DNA from: Gordionus sp. m RMFG-2023
Taxonomy: Eukaryota; Nematomorpha; Gordioida; Chordodea; Parachordodidae
Reading direction: 5' to 3'
NCBI RefSeq assembly: GCF_954871325.1
Contig: NC_088777.1
Span: 48,213,366-48,277,365 of the forward strand
DNA: 64,000 nt
Below are positions 53,700 to 64,000 of this stretch, one piece after another (position 1 is the first letter of the stretch; every line of letters starts with the position of its first letter). The notes under the pieces are model-generated. The model was not told where the DNA came from, did not search any database, and saw only the letters and a list, made by a program, of their open reading frames with translations. The translations under genes and the position numbers were made by a program.

Positions 53700-55075
53700 T
53701 TTAATATTTTCTTTAATATTTATTTTTTGAAAAATATTAAATTTTTAATTAATTAAAAATCAAAACGAAATTTTTTATGACTATTTTTATTTTCACAATT
53801 TAAGATAATTCTCAAAAAATAGGCTAAGATATAAACATATGACTTTTTAAAGATACTTTTTAATATATATTTAAAAACACACTTTTTAATTTAATATTCA
53901 CATGTAATTCTTATTTCAAACTAAATTGCCGTAGGCCGAACCCATTTTGAAATAAAAATACTTCGTATGTGTTACTTCGGAATATCAATTAAATTTTAAT
54001 CTCGCCGCGTCTACGTATATTTTTTTTAACAGTCCGCCTCCTATACCCTGACCTAATCCGTGTATTTAGTGGTGGGTTTGATCCTCCTTTCAGTTATTTA
54101 GTATATAGATAGATTCAGAAAATTATAAAGGTTCATTCATTTCACTTCATCTATGGCCACTCATAATCTATCTCTGTAATAGATAAAAAAAATATCTTTT
54201 CATAGAATATCATTATTTTAGAAAAGCTAAGAATATGAAAGAACTAATCCTTATTAGATATAAAATATACTAAAGATTTCTCCTGATTTACTTTTCTCGT
54301 CCCCACCACCCTCGTCAAAATGAATAAAAATGGTACAAAATTAATATTGTGGGGAACCGTTACACGCTTTTTTTGCATTATATTAAAGGACTACGGGGAA
54401 TTTTTTTGAGGGGGGGGGGTAGGAAAAGGTAACATGTGGCCTGTAAGGTGGGCCTGTTGCAATGGTTTAATTGTGTATTTTTACATTATATATATATAAA
54501 TTTATATTCAATGTTAATCAAGTAATTTTTAAGATTCGTTGATATCTTATAACAATATTATTGATGTTATACATGTCAAACATGTCTAACATCAATATGA
54601 TGATGATAGTCATTAAAAATTTGCGAGAAAGCAGTAAGACTTTCAAGATTTCTTTTTGATATTTTCTTTATGATACAAAAATATTATTTATTGATCCTTT
54701 CAGTGTCATATTAATTATTTATTTTAATAAAATTTTTAAAAATTCAATTATTAATCTTAACCAAAGAAAAAATTCGATTCCAGTCTGATGTCTAAGATTC
54801 CAGCATAAACAAGTGTAATATAAAAATATTTCATTTAATATATTAATGTATCGTTTAATTCTTTTAATGTGTAAATATTTAAAAAATATATTAAAATATA
54901 TGATTTATAATATTCAATCCACAAGTTGGCGTTTATTGTTTTTTAATTTTATTTAATACAAAATTATTAATATATTATAAATATCATTTATCATTTTGAA
55001 TAACCATGTGAACATTTAATTACGATTTTAATTATTATTATTTGATCCTGATATATTTAAAGGTATTAAAATAAA
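53700..55075. other. no gene seen
   Basis: AT-rich sequence with a run of ten G at 54410-54419. No ORF with recognisable content and no clear repeat ends. Confidence 0.5.
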
Positions 55076-55083
55076 ATCTTTAT

Positions 55084-56083
55084 CAGAGACCCGTAGTGAA
55101 CCGTACAAACCGTTAAACCATTATAAACCGTTAAATATCAGAACCGTAACCGAACTGATCTAATTATTTTTTGAAGGAGTAAAAGAACCTTTATAAAAAG
55201 GTTAAACCATTTTAAACCGGTTCAAACCGATTCAGTTTTTATATTTTGGGAATCAAAAAAATTTAAATGGTCCAGAATTATATAACCTTGCTCTTATAGT
55301 ACCGATGGTTCCCGCGACACAAGTTTCTGTAGAAAGGGCCTTTTCGGGGCTAAAATTAGTGTTATCATCACAATAAACAAATATGAATCCATTTATAAGA
55401 GAAAATATATTACTTATAATACATTTAAAAGGAGTTATTTTGAATATTATAAAAGAATGCCCCTTACTCTCAACCCTTCCCTCTAAAAATATAACTTAAT
55501 AATCCAAACAATCCTTTTCTAATAATTAAATAAATATCAACAATAAACATACCAACTAGGACAATTTTACAAGTCCACTTTATTCAAACAAATATCCACA
55601 TATAACATGATATTTCATAAAAATATTAAATCTCCCCGATCAATCCCGTCTTCATCCAATATAATGTCTTCTTCACTCCAAAACGCACACAAAGAAACTT
55701 TTTATTGTTCTTTACCAAAATAAGCCCATGTGATCATTTCGTTTTTCTCCCATCCACCAGGAAACACTAATTCCCCTGTCAGAAAATAACTGACATTTGA
55801 TATATATATATTAAATTTATTTCTTCTTTTTTTCAACAGCTACAACAAATATTATATATATTTTTTTATATATAATTCATAGATGCTTATTATAATAAAA
55901 ATAAATTAGACGACGGTGTTGCTTCAATAAAATAAAATATTTTAATCATAATAAACCATTATGAACCTTTATAATTAGCTGAACCGAACCCAACCTTTGT
56001 AAATTTTTTCTTAAGAACCGTAACCAAAACGCAACCAATACATAACCAAACTGAACCTTAATAAATAACGGTTCGGATCCCTT
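55084..56083 (+). mobile_element. hAT element, 1000 bp, 8-bp target duplication
   Basis: ATCTTTAT at 55076-55083 is repeated exactly at 56084-56091. The ends CAGAGACCCG and (reverse complement) AAGGGATCCG are short imperfect inverted repeats. Both subterminal regions carry many AACCG/AAACC motifs (CGGTTT inverted). A hATC fragment lies inside at about 55263-55435. It is an internally deleted copy of a hAT family. Confidence 0.85.
55263..55435 (+). pseudogene. hAT dimerisation-domain remnant
   Basis: Reads NGPELYNLALIVPMVPATQV, SVERAFSGLKLVLSS, a stop (TAA near 55372), then NPFIRENILLIIHL. This is the hATC domain with the stop inside it. It is the only coding trace in the 1000-bp element. Confidence 0.85.
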
Positions 56084-57132
56084 ATCTTTATACATTTATC
56101 CATTAGAATCATATTTATATTAATATTTCGGAAAGAAGAAAAAAAACATTTATTCATTTTACTTTTTTTTTACGGGTAATGATATATTTATCAATTTTTT
56201 TTTATCTGTAAAATCTTAGATTTTAGTATGTACAATCCCTCTTTAATAGCTAGCACGAAATATAGACGAATTATACAAAATACACCTTGTTATACGCGCT
56301 AACTGTGAATGCTGAGTGAGACAAATTAAGGAAAATATGGCACAAGCCAGTCAAACAAACTTGTAATATGTTACTTAATGAATAGCATAAAAATCATACA
56401 GATATTGCAAAACTATTATATTTTATAGAGTTTGACTAAACTGCAAATGCTAAGTTAAACTGCAAATGCTTAGGTAAAATTTTTTGACATATTCTCTATT
56501 AATTGGAGTGAGTTCATTTTCTTATTATATGAATAACTTATAAAAATTATTGTTGTAGTTTGTTATATTTTTTTTTCTTTAGTTAGTAGAAATGTCAATC
56601 ATTTCTAATAATAACTTTGATTTTTTAAAAAATATCCTTTTTTTATCGTTTCTGTAAAATGATCTTTTATATTCATTAATTTTTTTGTGATTAAATTTTG
56701 AAAATTATTAATTTTTTTATGCTCTCAAATTTACAAAACCATAATAATTTGTTTTGTGTGTTTAAAATTGAATAAAAAGTTTACAATATAAAAGTTCGAA
56801 ATTATTTTAAATTATTACATTTTTTAGCGTTGAGTAAGATTTAGTATTATTTGACGTTTTCGTGTTCTTTCGATTTTTGATTTTCTGTAAGTTATTTTTT
56901 TTATTTTTGATCTTGGTTAGTTTTTCTGCTTTATTTTGTTAGTTGTTGCCGTGACCATAATATTTTATACCAAAATTATTCGTTTATAAGGTAAAAACCA
57001 TATTTTTATTTTACATTTTGCAATCACATTTTTGTTGTTTAAATTTTTTTTTTTAGATTAGTTCGATTAACACCTAATCTTTATAAAATAATATAATTTT
57101 CTGTAATAACGTAATTTTAGAGTAAAGTAAAT

Positions 57133-57927
57133 TTGAAATATGAGATGGTTGTATATTTCTATAAGTATCATAAGCATAGTTTTATTAATAAAGTTGCCAT
57201 CCTTAAGGGTATGGGTTATAAAATTTTGTATCAGAACATTAATGAATTGAATATAAGCCATCATTTAATTACATTAGGATTAATAGTAATTATATATTTA
57301 ATTTATATTATTTTGAAATTTTTATTTGGAAAATGTACTTTGGTTGCGACCAAAGTATATGGTAATTGTAAAAGAGACACTACAGGGTCGGCTGATTGTT
57401 GGAAAAAAATTTCGGTCTTGGAAAGTAATTTAAATGAAATCAAGAACGGCAGACCAGAAATGGTGGAAATGTTGAAATGTAATAACGATGATATTTTTGA
57501 AATGGTGGAGAGATCTGTGGTTATCTTCCGGGAACTGAAAGAAATGAAAGAGGTGATTAAGATCATCTATCAAGATATACATAAATTAATTAATTTGAAT
57601 AGTAATGGGGGTAAAGGCCAAATATGTGTTCCGACGAGGTCAGATGGAAAAAATATTTTCTCCGGGAATAAAAATTTTTTTGAAGATTTGAAATGTACCC
57701 GCTGTTGGTATAAGGGCCACAAGGTAGAGACCTGTGTGGTCAAAGAACAAAATTTTCGTGAGGGTTTTTTGTTAAGGAAATTGATACTAGAAAATTCTAA
57801 TGTTAGAAAAATTTCTGGTACCAACACGAATAAATTGGAGGTTCCACAATCGAATTATGGTAAATCCCGTTGGTGTTTTATGTGTAACATGCCGGGACAT
57901 GTAGCCATAAATTGTACTGAAAATTGA
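57133..57927 (+). CDS. Gypsy Gag with membrane segment and two CCHC knuckles
   Basis: An intact 264-codon frame. A hydrophobic stretch LITLGLIVIIYLIYIILKFL at residues about 46-65 looks like a transmembrane helix. Then comes a probable coiled coil (about residues 115-155), and two zinc knuckles of the CX2CX4HX4C form: CTRCWYKGHKVETC (about 195-208) and CFMCNMPGHVAINC (about 248-261). The knuckles mark it as the nucleocapsid part of a retroelement Gag. A membrane anchor near the N-terminus is unusual, because most Gypsy Gags lack one. The TGA at 57925 follows the second knuckle closely. The annotated start is the codon nearest a conventional ATG (57142); the true start may be slightly different. 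Confidence 0.8.
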   Translation: MKYEMVVYFYKYHKHSFINKVAILKGMGYKILYQNINELNISHHLITLGLIVIIYLIYIILKFLFGKCTLVATKVYGNCKRDTTGSADCWKKISVLESNLNEIKNGRPEMVEMLKCNNDDIFEMVERSVVIFRELKEMKEVIKIIYQDIHKLINLNSNGGKGQICVPTRSDGKNIFSGNKNFFEDLKCTRCWYKGHKVETCVVKEQNFREGFLLRKLILENSNVRKISGTNTNKLEVPQSNYGKSRWCFMCNMPGHVAINCTEN

Positions 57928-58202
57928 CTATAAGATTGCAAGTGTAATCATATAGTAAGTAGGAGTTCGGGAGGTAGAAATAGTAATAAAGTAAATAACC
58001 ATGTTGAAATAAGATATGATTCTCGTAAAAGCCGTGGTTTTAACAGAAATTTTTTTTATCCTGATGATAAAAATAAAAATAATGAAGATTCTAATAATTT
58101 TAGATGGGGAAAATATCCTAAAGGTATTGTTAAATATTTAGATAAGAGGGATGTTAATACTTTCGAATGGGAAAGATATTCCAGTGATATTGTTAAAAAA
58201 AT

Positions 58203-61200
58203 ATGAATATTATTAAAGAACTGCTAAATTCCGAGTTGAATTTATGTTCAAATGTGAATTCGAATGAATTAAATATTGACCAGTCAATTAAAATATATGA
58301 AATTTTAATGACTGAGCGATTAGTCGAACCTTGTCCTTGTCCGAGAGTTACTGTAAGAGTTGGCTCAAGGAACATCGACATTTTGTTCCAAACAGGGGCT
58401 AGCATTTCAATAATGTCTAGGAAAATTTATTATGTATAAGTATTGGCCTGGGGGCATACTTGAAAAAGAATCTATGTGCGTCAGGCAATTTGACAGGTCG
58501 GAAATTGTAGTTTGGGAAAAACTAAGTTGGGAGTAATTCTCCATGATACCACATTTTTCCTAGATTTATGGGTAGTGAAGAAAGAGGTGGAGACTATCAT
58601 GGGGTGGGATTGGATTGTTCAGTTAGGTCCTTTCAATAATTATTGGAATATTTTTGCCATACATAATGGTTCGGCCCTAAATGAGACTAAAACAAAAATA
58701 TTGCTAATAATGCTCGAAAAAATTTTTTATGAAATAAATGGGACGGATTTAATCGTAAATATATAGAATTCAACCCTTAATTCTGATAGATATGTAAATT
58801 CCACGGAATTAATGGTTGAGGACAATATTAGCATTAATGGAAACCAAATGGTTGCTATTGACAGTAATGAATTATATAAAATGCGTGATGATATATCACT
58901 TTTAATGAAGAAATATGAAATAATTTTCGAAGACAAGTTAGGTTGTCTTAATGATTATCAAGTGGAGGTAAAATTAAAAGAGAGATGCTCGCCTATTTTT
59001 CTTGAGTGTCGACAAGCCCTTTGAATGGAAAAAGGAAATTGACGAAGAGTTGGAACAATGGGTTAAAGATGGTATTATTATTCCGGTGGAATATAGTGGA
59101 TGGGCAACCCCGTTGGTACCGGTTAAGAAATCAAATGGTAAATTGAGGCTATGTGCTGATTTCAGAGTAACATTAAATCGGTTAGCAGATGTTAAATATC
59201 CGTTGCCTCGAATTGAGGAAATTTTGGCTCAGTTAAAGGGGGCGAAATATTTTTCAAAAGTTGATATTTCGTCAGCCTACCTACAATTACCTCTGAGGGA
59301 GGAAATTCGTAAATTATTGACGATAACGACTCCTAAGGGATTATTCGCTTTTGGTAGATTACCATTTGGGTTGAGTGTGTCCGCCTTTTCAACGTACCAT
59401 GGCGTCCGTTTCCCAAGGACTAGAGGGGGTATTTTATTATATGGATGATGTGCTGATTAGGGGTGACGCCTGAACAGCATAACCAACGTTTGGAGGAAGT
59501 TTTTAAGAGAATTCGTGATAAAGGCATGAGAGCCAGTAAGGAGAAAAGCATTTTGGGCGTAACTGAGGTAGAATATTTAGGCCACCAAATAAATGGGATT
59601 GAGGTGAAGCCATTAAAAAAATTTTTGAAGAATATATTAAATTTAAAGCTGACCAATAGTAAGGCTGAGGTGCAGTCCTATTTGGGTATGGTAAATTACT
59701 ACCATCGTTTTATTGAGGATTTTGCGAAGGTAGCTGCACCGTTGTATGAGTTATTAAAAAAAGGTGTTCATTTGATTGGAAATTTGAACAACAAGAGGCG
59801 TTTGATTTTAAAGGGAAAGATTGGGGAAGAGCCAATTTTAGTATATTTCAACAATGATTTAGAAATCATATTAGCTAGTGATGCATCTAACAAAGGTGTC
59901 GGAGTAGCCTTATTACATTTAATTGATGGTGTGGAAAGACCCATCCTGCTTTTCTCGCGAGTTTTTCGAGATGTAGAAACGAGATATTCTGTGATTGAAC
60001 AGGAGGCCTTGGCCGTGATTTTCGGTTTGACAAAATGTCGTGAATATTTGATTAAAAAATTTGTAATTATTACCGACCACAAGCCGTTAATCCACTTATT
60101 CAGAAAGGATAATAGGGAGTTAATTTTATCTCCCCGGTCGCAGCGTTGGTTAATATTAGTGAGCAGTTTTAACGTAGATTAGATATCGTCGAGGCAAAGA
60201 TAATCATTTGCCTGATATTTTGTCTAGGTTAGATTCTGGCTGTGTAGATCCTAAAATAAGTGATAGGATAAGTGTTGATAGAGAAAAGGCCTTAGTGCGT
60301 ACTCTGTCATATATTTTAAAAGGAGGTCCTACTAATTGGGAGGGTCTGAAAACAAATACTGTGAACGACAAAGATTTAAGTCAGATAAAATTGAGTTTAA
60401 CGGGAGAAAAACCTTGGAAAAACAAACATGATTCATATAAAAAATACAAAAAGAATTGTCTATTGTTGATGATTGTATTATGAGGGGAAACAGGGCCGTA
60501 ATTCCATATAAATTACGGAATAAAATTATGAATATATTGCATGCCGGACATCAAGGTAGAGACAAGATGAAATCTTGGGCTCGGGAATATGTATGGTGGC
60601 CTGGTATGGGCAATTATATTGAACGGATTACCAGGAAATGCGTTCCTTGTAATACCTGTGCCCCTATGCCCCGTAAAGAAGTAGGGCAAGTTTGGCCTAG
60701 ATCAAAGAAACCTTGGCAACGTATCCACATTGATTTCTTCGACCTTGATAAAAAATCATATTTTTTAGTGGTTGATTCATTTTCCAAATGGAAAGAATAT
60801 GCAGAAGTGCATGGTTATACCTCTTGAATAGTTAATAAAAAATTACAGTATTATATGCCCGATTCGGTTTTCCCGACACGATAGTGTCTGACAGGGGTCC
60901 CGTCTTCGTCATTAGGAGTTCAAATATTTTTGTGTTGAGTCACAGACCCAGCATATTCTTACGCCGCCGTATCATCCCAGCTAGAATGGACATGCTGAGA
61001 GGATGGTAGCAATTGTTAAAAATTGGATAAGAAAGGCTGGTAATCGTAAGGATGAGGCTTACATGTCTCAATTATATTACCTTAATTCTCGCAATAAAGA
61101 GGGGGTTACGCCTGTAGAGTTATTTTTAGGTAGGCGAACACGGGTCCTTTAGATTTATAGAAACCAAAAGGGAAAATTATGGTGGGAGTAAAATTAGGGG

Positions 61201-61380
61201 TAAAATTTTTAGTGGGCCAGGAGGTTTAGGACAGATTGTTTCATAATCGGAGAAAGAAATGGGAAAGGGGTCTAGTAGTAAATTGGGGTTCGAAAATAAG
61301 TGAAATTTTGTTAATAACCAGGGTTACTGTGATCCATCATCACGATCACATGAAATTAGGAGAAAATAAGAAGGGGTAAA
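58203..61380 (+). pseudogene. Gypsy pol pseudogene (PR, RT, RNase H, IN)
   Basis: Protease: the active-site triplet is altered, reading DILFQTGASIS where DTG is expected, and IMGWDWIVQLG marks its C-terminal part. RT: WATPLVPVKKSNGKLRLCAD, KYFSKVDISSAYLQLPL and, after a frameshift near 59440, a YMDDVLI box. RNase H: ILASDASNKGVGVALLHL and TDHKPLIHLF. Integrase: an HHCC finger (HAGHQGRDKMKSWAREYVWW … CVPCNTC), IHIDFF with the first catalytic Asp, then broken sequence. Breaks lie near 58440, 58765, 59024, 59440, 60182, 60480 and 60827, with more beyond. It cannot produce an active polyprotein. Confidence 0.88.
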
Positions 61381-61599
61381 TATTATGAGAAGATATACTC
61401 GATTTTTTTTTAGAATGAATCTTAAAAGTACTAATTAAACGGTTTATATCGTGTCAGGGTTCAGTATATTGGGTCATTTTTTTTATGTTTTTCAATTTAT
61501 ACAAGTTTTTGTGGTCAATTTTGGTCCAATTTTGGTCCAATTTTATGTTTCAATTCAGACAGGTTAATTAAAAAGTTTTTCACCATTTTAATGATATTG

Positions 61600-61950
61600 G
61601 AAAAGTTTTTCTTTTTGGTTGTCAAAGAATTTTCTTTGTCTAACCAGAGGCCAGGGTATATGGTCATTTGAAAAGAAAAATTATGTATATGAGTAAATTA
61701 GAGAAGAAAAGGATAAGGGTTTGGGGATTCGCCTGATTGACCTAATATTTGTATAGAAATAATTTTTGTTTGGCAAGAGAATTTTTTCTTACCTGGTTGT
61801 TAAAGAATTTTCTTTGTCTACCAGATGCCAGGGTAGATGGTCGTTTAAAAAAAATTTTTTTTTTTTTGAAATTCCCGTTATGTTTATAAGTCAATTAGAG
61901 AAGACATGAATAAGGATTGGGGGATTAGCCTGATTGTATAGATACTTTTG
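61600..61950. repeat. ~175-bp direct repeat after Gypsy pol
   Basis: Two diverged units (about 61600-61770 and 61775-61950) share TGTCAAAGAATTTTCTTTGTCT-like sequence, CCAGGGTA.ATGGTC and GGGGATT.GCCTGATTG. They follow the integrase remnants and may be part of the element's 3' non-coding region. Confidence 0.65.
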
Positions 61951-61959
61951 CTTGAGCTA

Positions 61960-63590
61960 TATAAGTTTTTATATTGTTCTCATTAACATATCCAATTTAT
62001 AAAGGATACAAGGCCTCTTAAATTTAGTTTTGTTTCCTATAGTGAAATAATCCAATAACTATAATTTTAATCATAAATTTTCCCAAACTGGCTTATTGAT
62101 TTTATTATATGCCTTGTGTGCTAAATATAAAAGCCTCCTGTAATAAATAAGTATACCAGTTGCCAGGCATTAAAATGGCGTATACTTAATTGAAGCAGAG
62201 GGATCCTAATGTGATCAAAACAAATGGATCGTGAGTCTACAGAAATTGCCATTAATTAATCATTTATGGCAAGCAACCAATTTACCGAGGAGATCGGTCT
62301 TAATCCATCTAACTTTCCTTGACATAAAGAATATTCTAGGATATCAATATTTATTTCACAGTTTATGTATGCCACTCCCCCCCCCCCCCATTCAATTTAC
62401 TATTGTGTTAAAATCAGATTGGTAGGGATTATTATTTAAATTGCAGCATTACTAAATAGATAACAATGGACGTTTGATGATATACCGTACCAGAAAAAGA
62501 AATATCTTAAAATCATCACTTTTTGGAAGGCAAACATTTTTACAATATTTAAGAAATAGAGTGAAGAATAAGTATCAAGCATCTAATCATAAAATATAAA
62601 TCTAAATTTGACAATCGTAAATATTCCAAGTTATATATAACCCCTTTGGAAATCCATCAAACAATCCTTTTTTGCTTTATCTCTACCAATTAAAATTCAT
62701 ACATTCGTACGAAATTTTTTCACAATGAAACGTGCGAAGAATTGTCTTCGATCATCTATGACGAGAGAGTGGTCTCTACACTTTCTGAGCGATGGAAGCA
62801 GAATACCCCATTGAAAAGTACCCCCCCCCCCCCCTTCGAAAAAGATGGTTAATTATTTTTTAACACCCATAAATTTCAAAAATAATTGCATTAATCTTTA
62901 ATATATAATATAAATAAAATGTAACAAAATATTTACTTTAAAAATATTATTTTCAAATTAATAATTTAGACAAATTAGGAGAAAGAGATAGCGAAAGAAT
63001 TTATAATTTCATCAATCGGACAAAACCTATTTTTTGCATAGATATCATAGCAATATTTTAAAAAAAGACCCAGGAGATCATAATGAACTTCAACGCAAAT
63101 TTATTATATTTACATTACACCTATATCTTTATTAACTAGTAGGATAATAACAAGAGAATGAACCATGGTTTTGATATTCATCGAGTAACTTTATATAGGT
63201 ATACAGAGTAGGAGATGCTCCTTTAAAAAGGATCTAGATATTTTATAAAATATATATCTTATATTCAGATACAAATACCACTAAGTAAAGTATCTTAGAT
63301 ACAAGATACTTATCATGAAAAAGTCGTTTCTCTATCTGCTATAAAGGAATTAAAATTCTTTTGAAAATTAAGTATCATCAATACAAATATACGTATTTTA
63401 TTTAAAAATGACATAAAGATTTTGTATTTTAGATACAAATTTTCGCGGTATTGTCCAACTCTAGGTACGTCATTTAAAATTGAAGGGGAATAAAATTTTT
63501 TGACCATTATTATCCTTTTTAATAATTAAAATAGATACAAGCCTCGATGTTCATATAAACACTACTAAAATAAATTAAATTTTATAATAA
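61960..63590. other. no gene seen
   Basis: AT-rich sequence with two long C runs (62377-62389 and 62821-62834). The short open frames (62231-62425, 63313-63507) have no recognisable content. Confidence 0.5.
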
Positions 63591-63594
63591 ATCA

Positions 63595-63996
63595 TTAAAA
63601 ATTATCAGGGTATTTTATTTTATTTAAGTTCATATAATATAAATTATTTATTTTTTTCTCTTTAGCTTTCATCTTTTCTGGTGGTAACTCCTTCAACATC
63701 TCTCTCCACTTTATGTTATTAATACAATCTCTTTTATCTAATTTATACTTCTTTATATTGGCTCTAACTTTATGGCCCCATTGAAGTTTTGGCCTTCCTC
63801 TTTTACGTTTGCCCATCACTTCCAAACTCTTAACTTTATTTCCTATGTAATTCATAGGCCTTCTCATTGTGTGCCCATACCACCTAAGTCTGTTTACCAT
63901 TAACTTAGTCTTAATGGGCACTACCTTTAAACTACTTAGTATTCTTGTACTGCGCACTTTATCCTTTCTTGTTACCCCAGCAATCATCCTCAGCAT
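63595..63996 (-). CDS. LINE reverse-transcriptase C-terminal region, copy 2, runs off window
   Basis: An open 134-codon frame extends to the window edge on the minus strand. It reads MLRMIAGVTRKDKVRS, RLRWYGHTMRR, GKRKRGRPKLQW and INNIKWREMLKEL, the tail that follows the reverse transcriptase in RTE/CR1-like LINEs. The RT itself must lie beyond position 64000. The stop is at 63595, and the AT-rich 3' tail is just below it. It is better preserved than the copy at 53258. Confidence 0.85.
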   Translation of the reverse strand: MLRMIAGVTRKDKVRSTRILSSLKVVPIKTKLMVNRLRWYGHTMRRPMNYIGNKVKSLEVMGKRKRGRPKLQWGHKVRANIKKYKLDKRDCINNIKWREMLKELPPEKMKAKEKKINNLYYMNLNKIKYPDNF

Positions 63997-64000
63997 TCTC

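Larger units (their letters stand above)
57050..61400 (+). mobile_element. decayed Ty3/Gypsy retrotransposon
   Basis: Gag (57133-57927), protease (about 58330-58610), RT (59020-59750), RNase H (59840-60180) and integrase (60480-61370) follow each other on the plus strand in the Gypsy order. Many stops and frameshifts interrupt pol. I could not find an LTR pair: 56100-57050 and 61400-62200 do not match on reading. Boundaries are therefore approximate. Confidence 0.85.

Noticed and set aside
56100-62200. LTRs for the Gypsy element at 57.1-61.4 kb
   Set aside because: I compared the flanks by eye and found no matching pair; only a local direct repeat at 61600-61950.

Overview
The window is AT-rich nuclear DNA from a eukaryote, almost certainly an animal. 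Coding regions are split by GT-AG introns and use the standard code. One of the three host genes is for intraflagellar transport, so the organism has or had cilia. The DNA is crowded with hAT elements, MITEs, Gypsy-type retrotransposons and LINE fragments. I cannot name the phylum from this window alone.

Three host genes fill the first 44 kb. ATG4 (minus strand, 9063 to 813, 11 exons) is the cysteine protease that processes ATG8. COG8 (plus strand, 9653 to 15509, 11 exons) is a subunit of the conserved oligomeric Golgi tether. IFT88 (minus strand, about 44149 to 16324, 14 exons found, N-terminus not found) is a TPR protein of IFT-B. ATG4 and COG8 are head to head with 589 bp between start codons. 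COG8 and IFT88 converge, with stop codons about 0.8 kb apart. I rebuilt all three by following splice phase from exon to exon; only the first IFT88 exons remain open.

The large IFT88 introns hold the mobile DNA. The 14.3-kb intron at 21923-36191 contains two inverted copies of a roughly 370-bp sequence about 10 kb apart. It also contains an ORF with a zinc finger and a nuclease-like motif, and a young 2.7-kb LTR retrotransposon (28180-30884) with a 5-bp target duplication that encodes only Gag and protease. The intron at 37841-43153 holds a hAT insertion with a perfect 8-bp target duplication and a Gypsy pol fragment inside it. Next to it is a 2.6-kb element with about 500-bp inverted repeats around a transposase-like gene of a family I cannot place.

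From 44 to 64 kb I see no convincing host gene. The region holds MITEs, two hAT elements (48.8-50.1 kb; 55084-56083, the latter with an 8-bp target duplication), a decayed Gypsy element (57.1-61.4 kb) with an unusual membrane-anchored Gag, and two related LINE 3' ends (53.3 and 63.6 kb).
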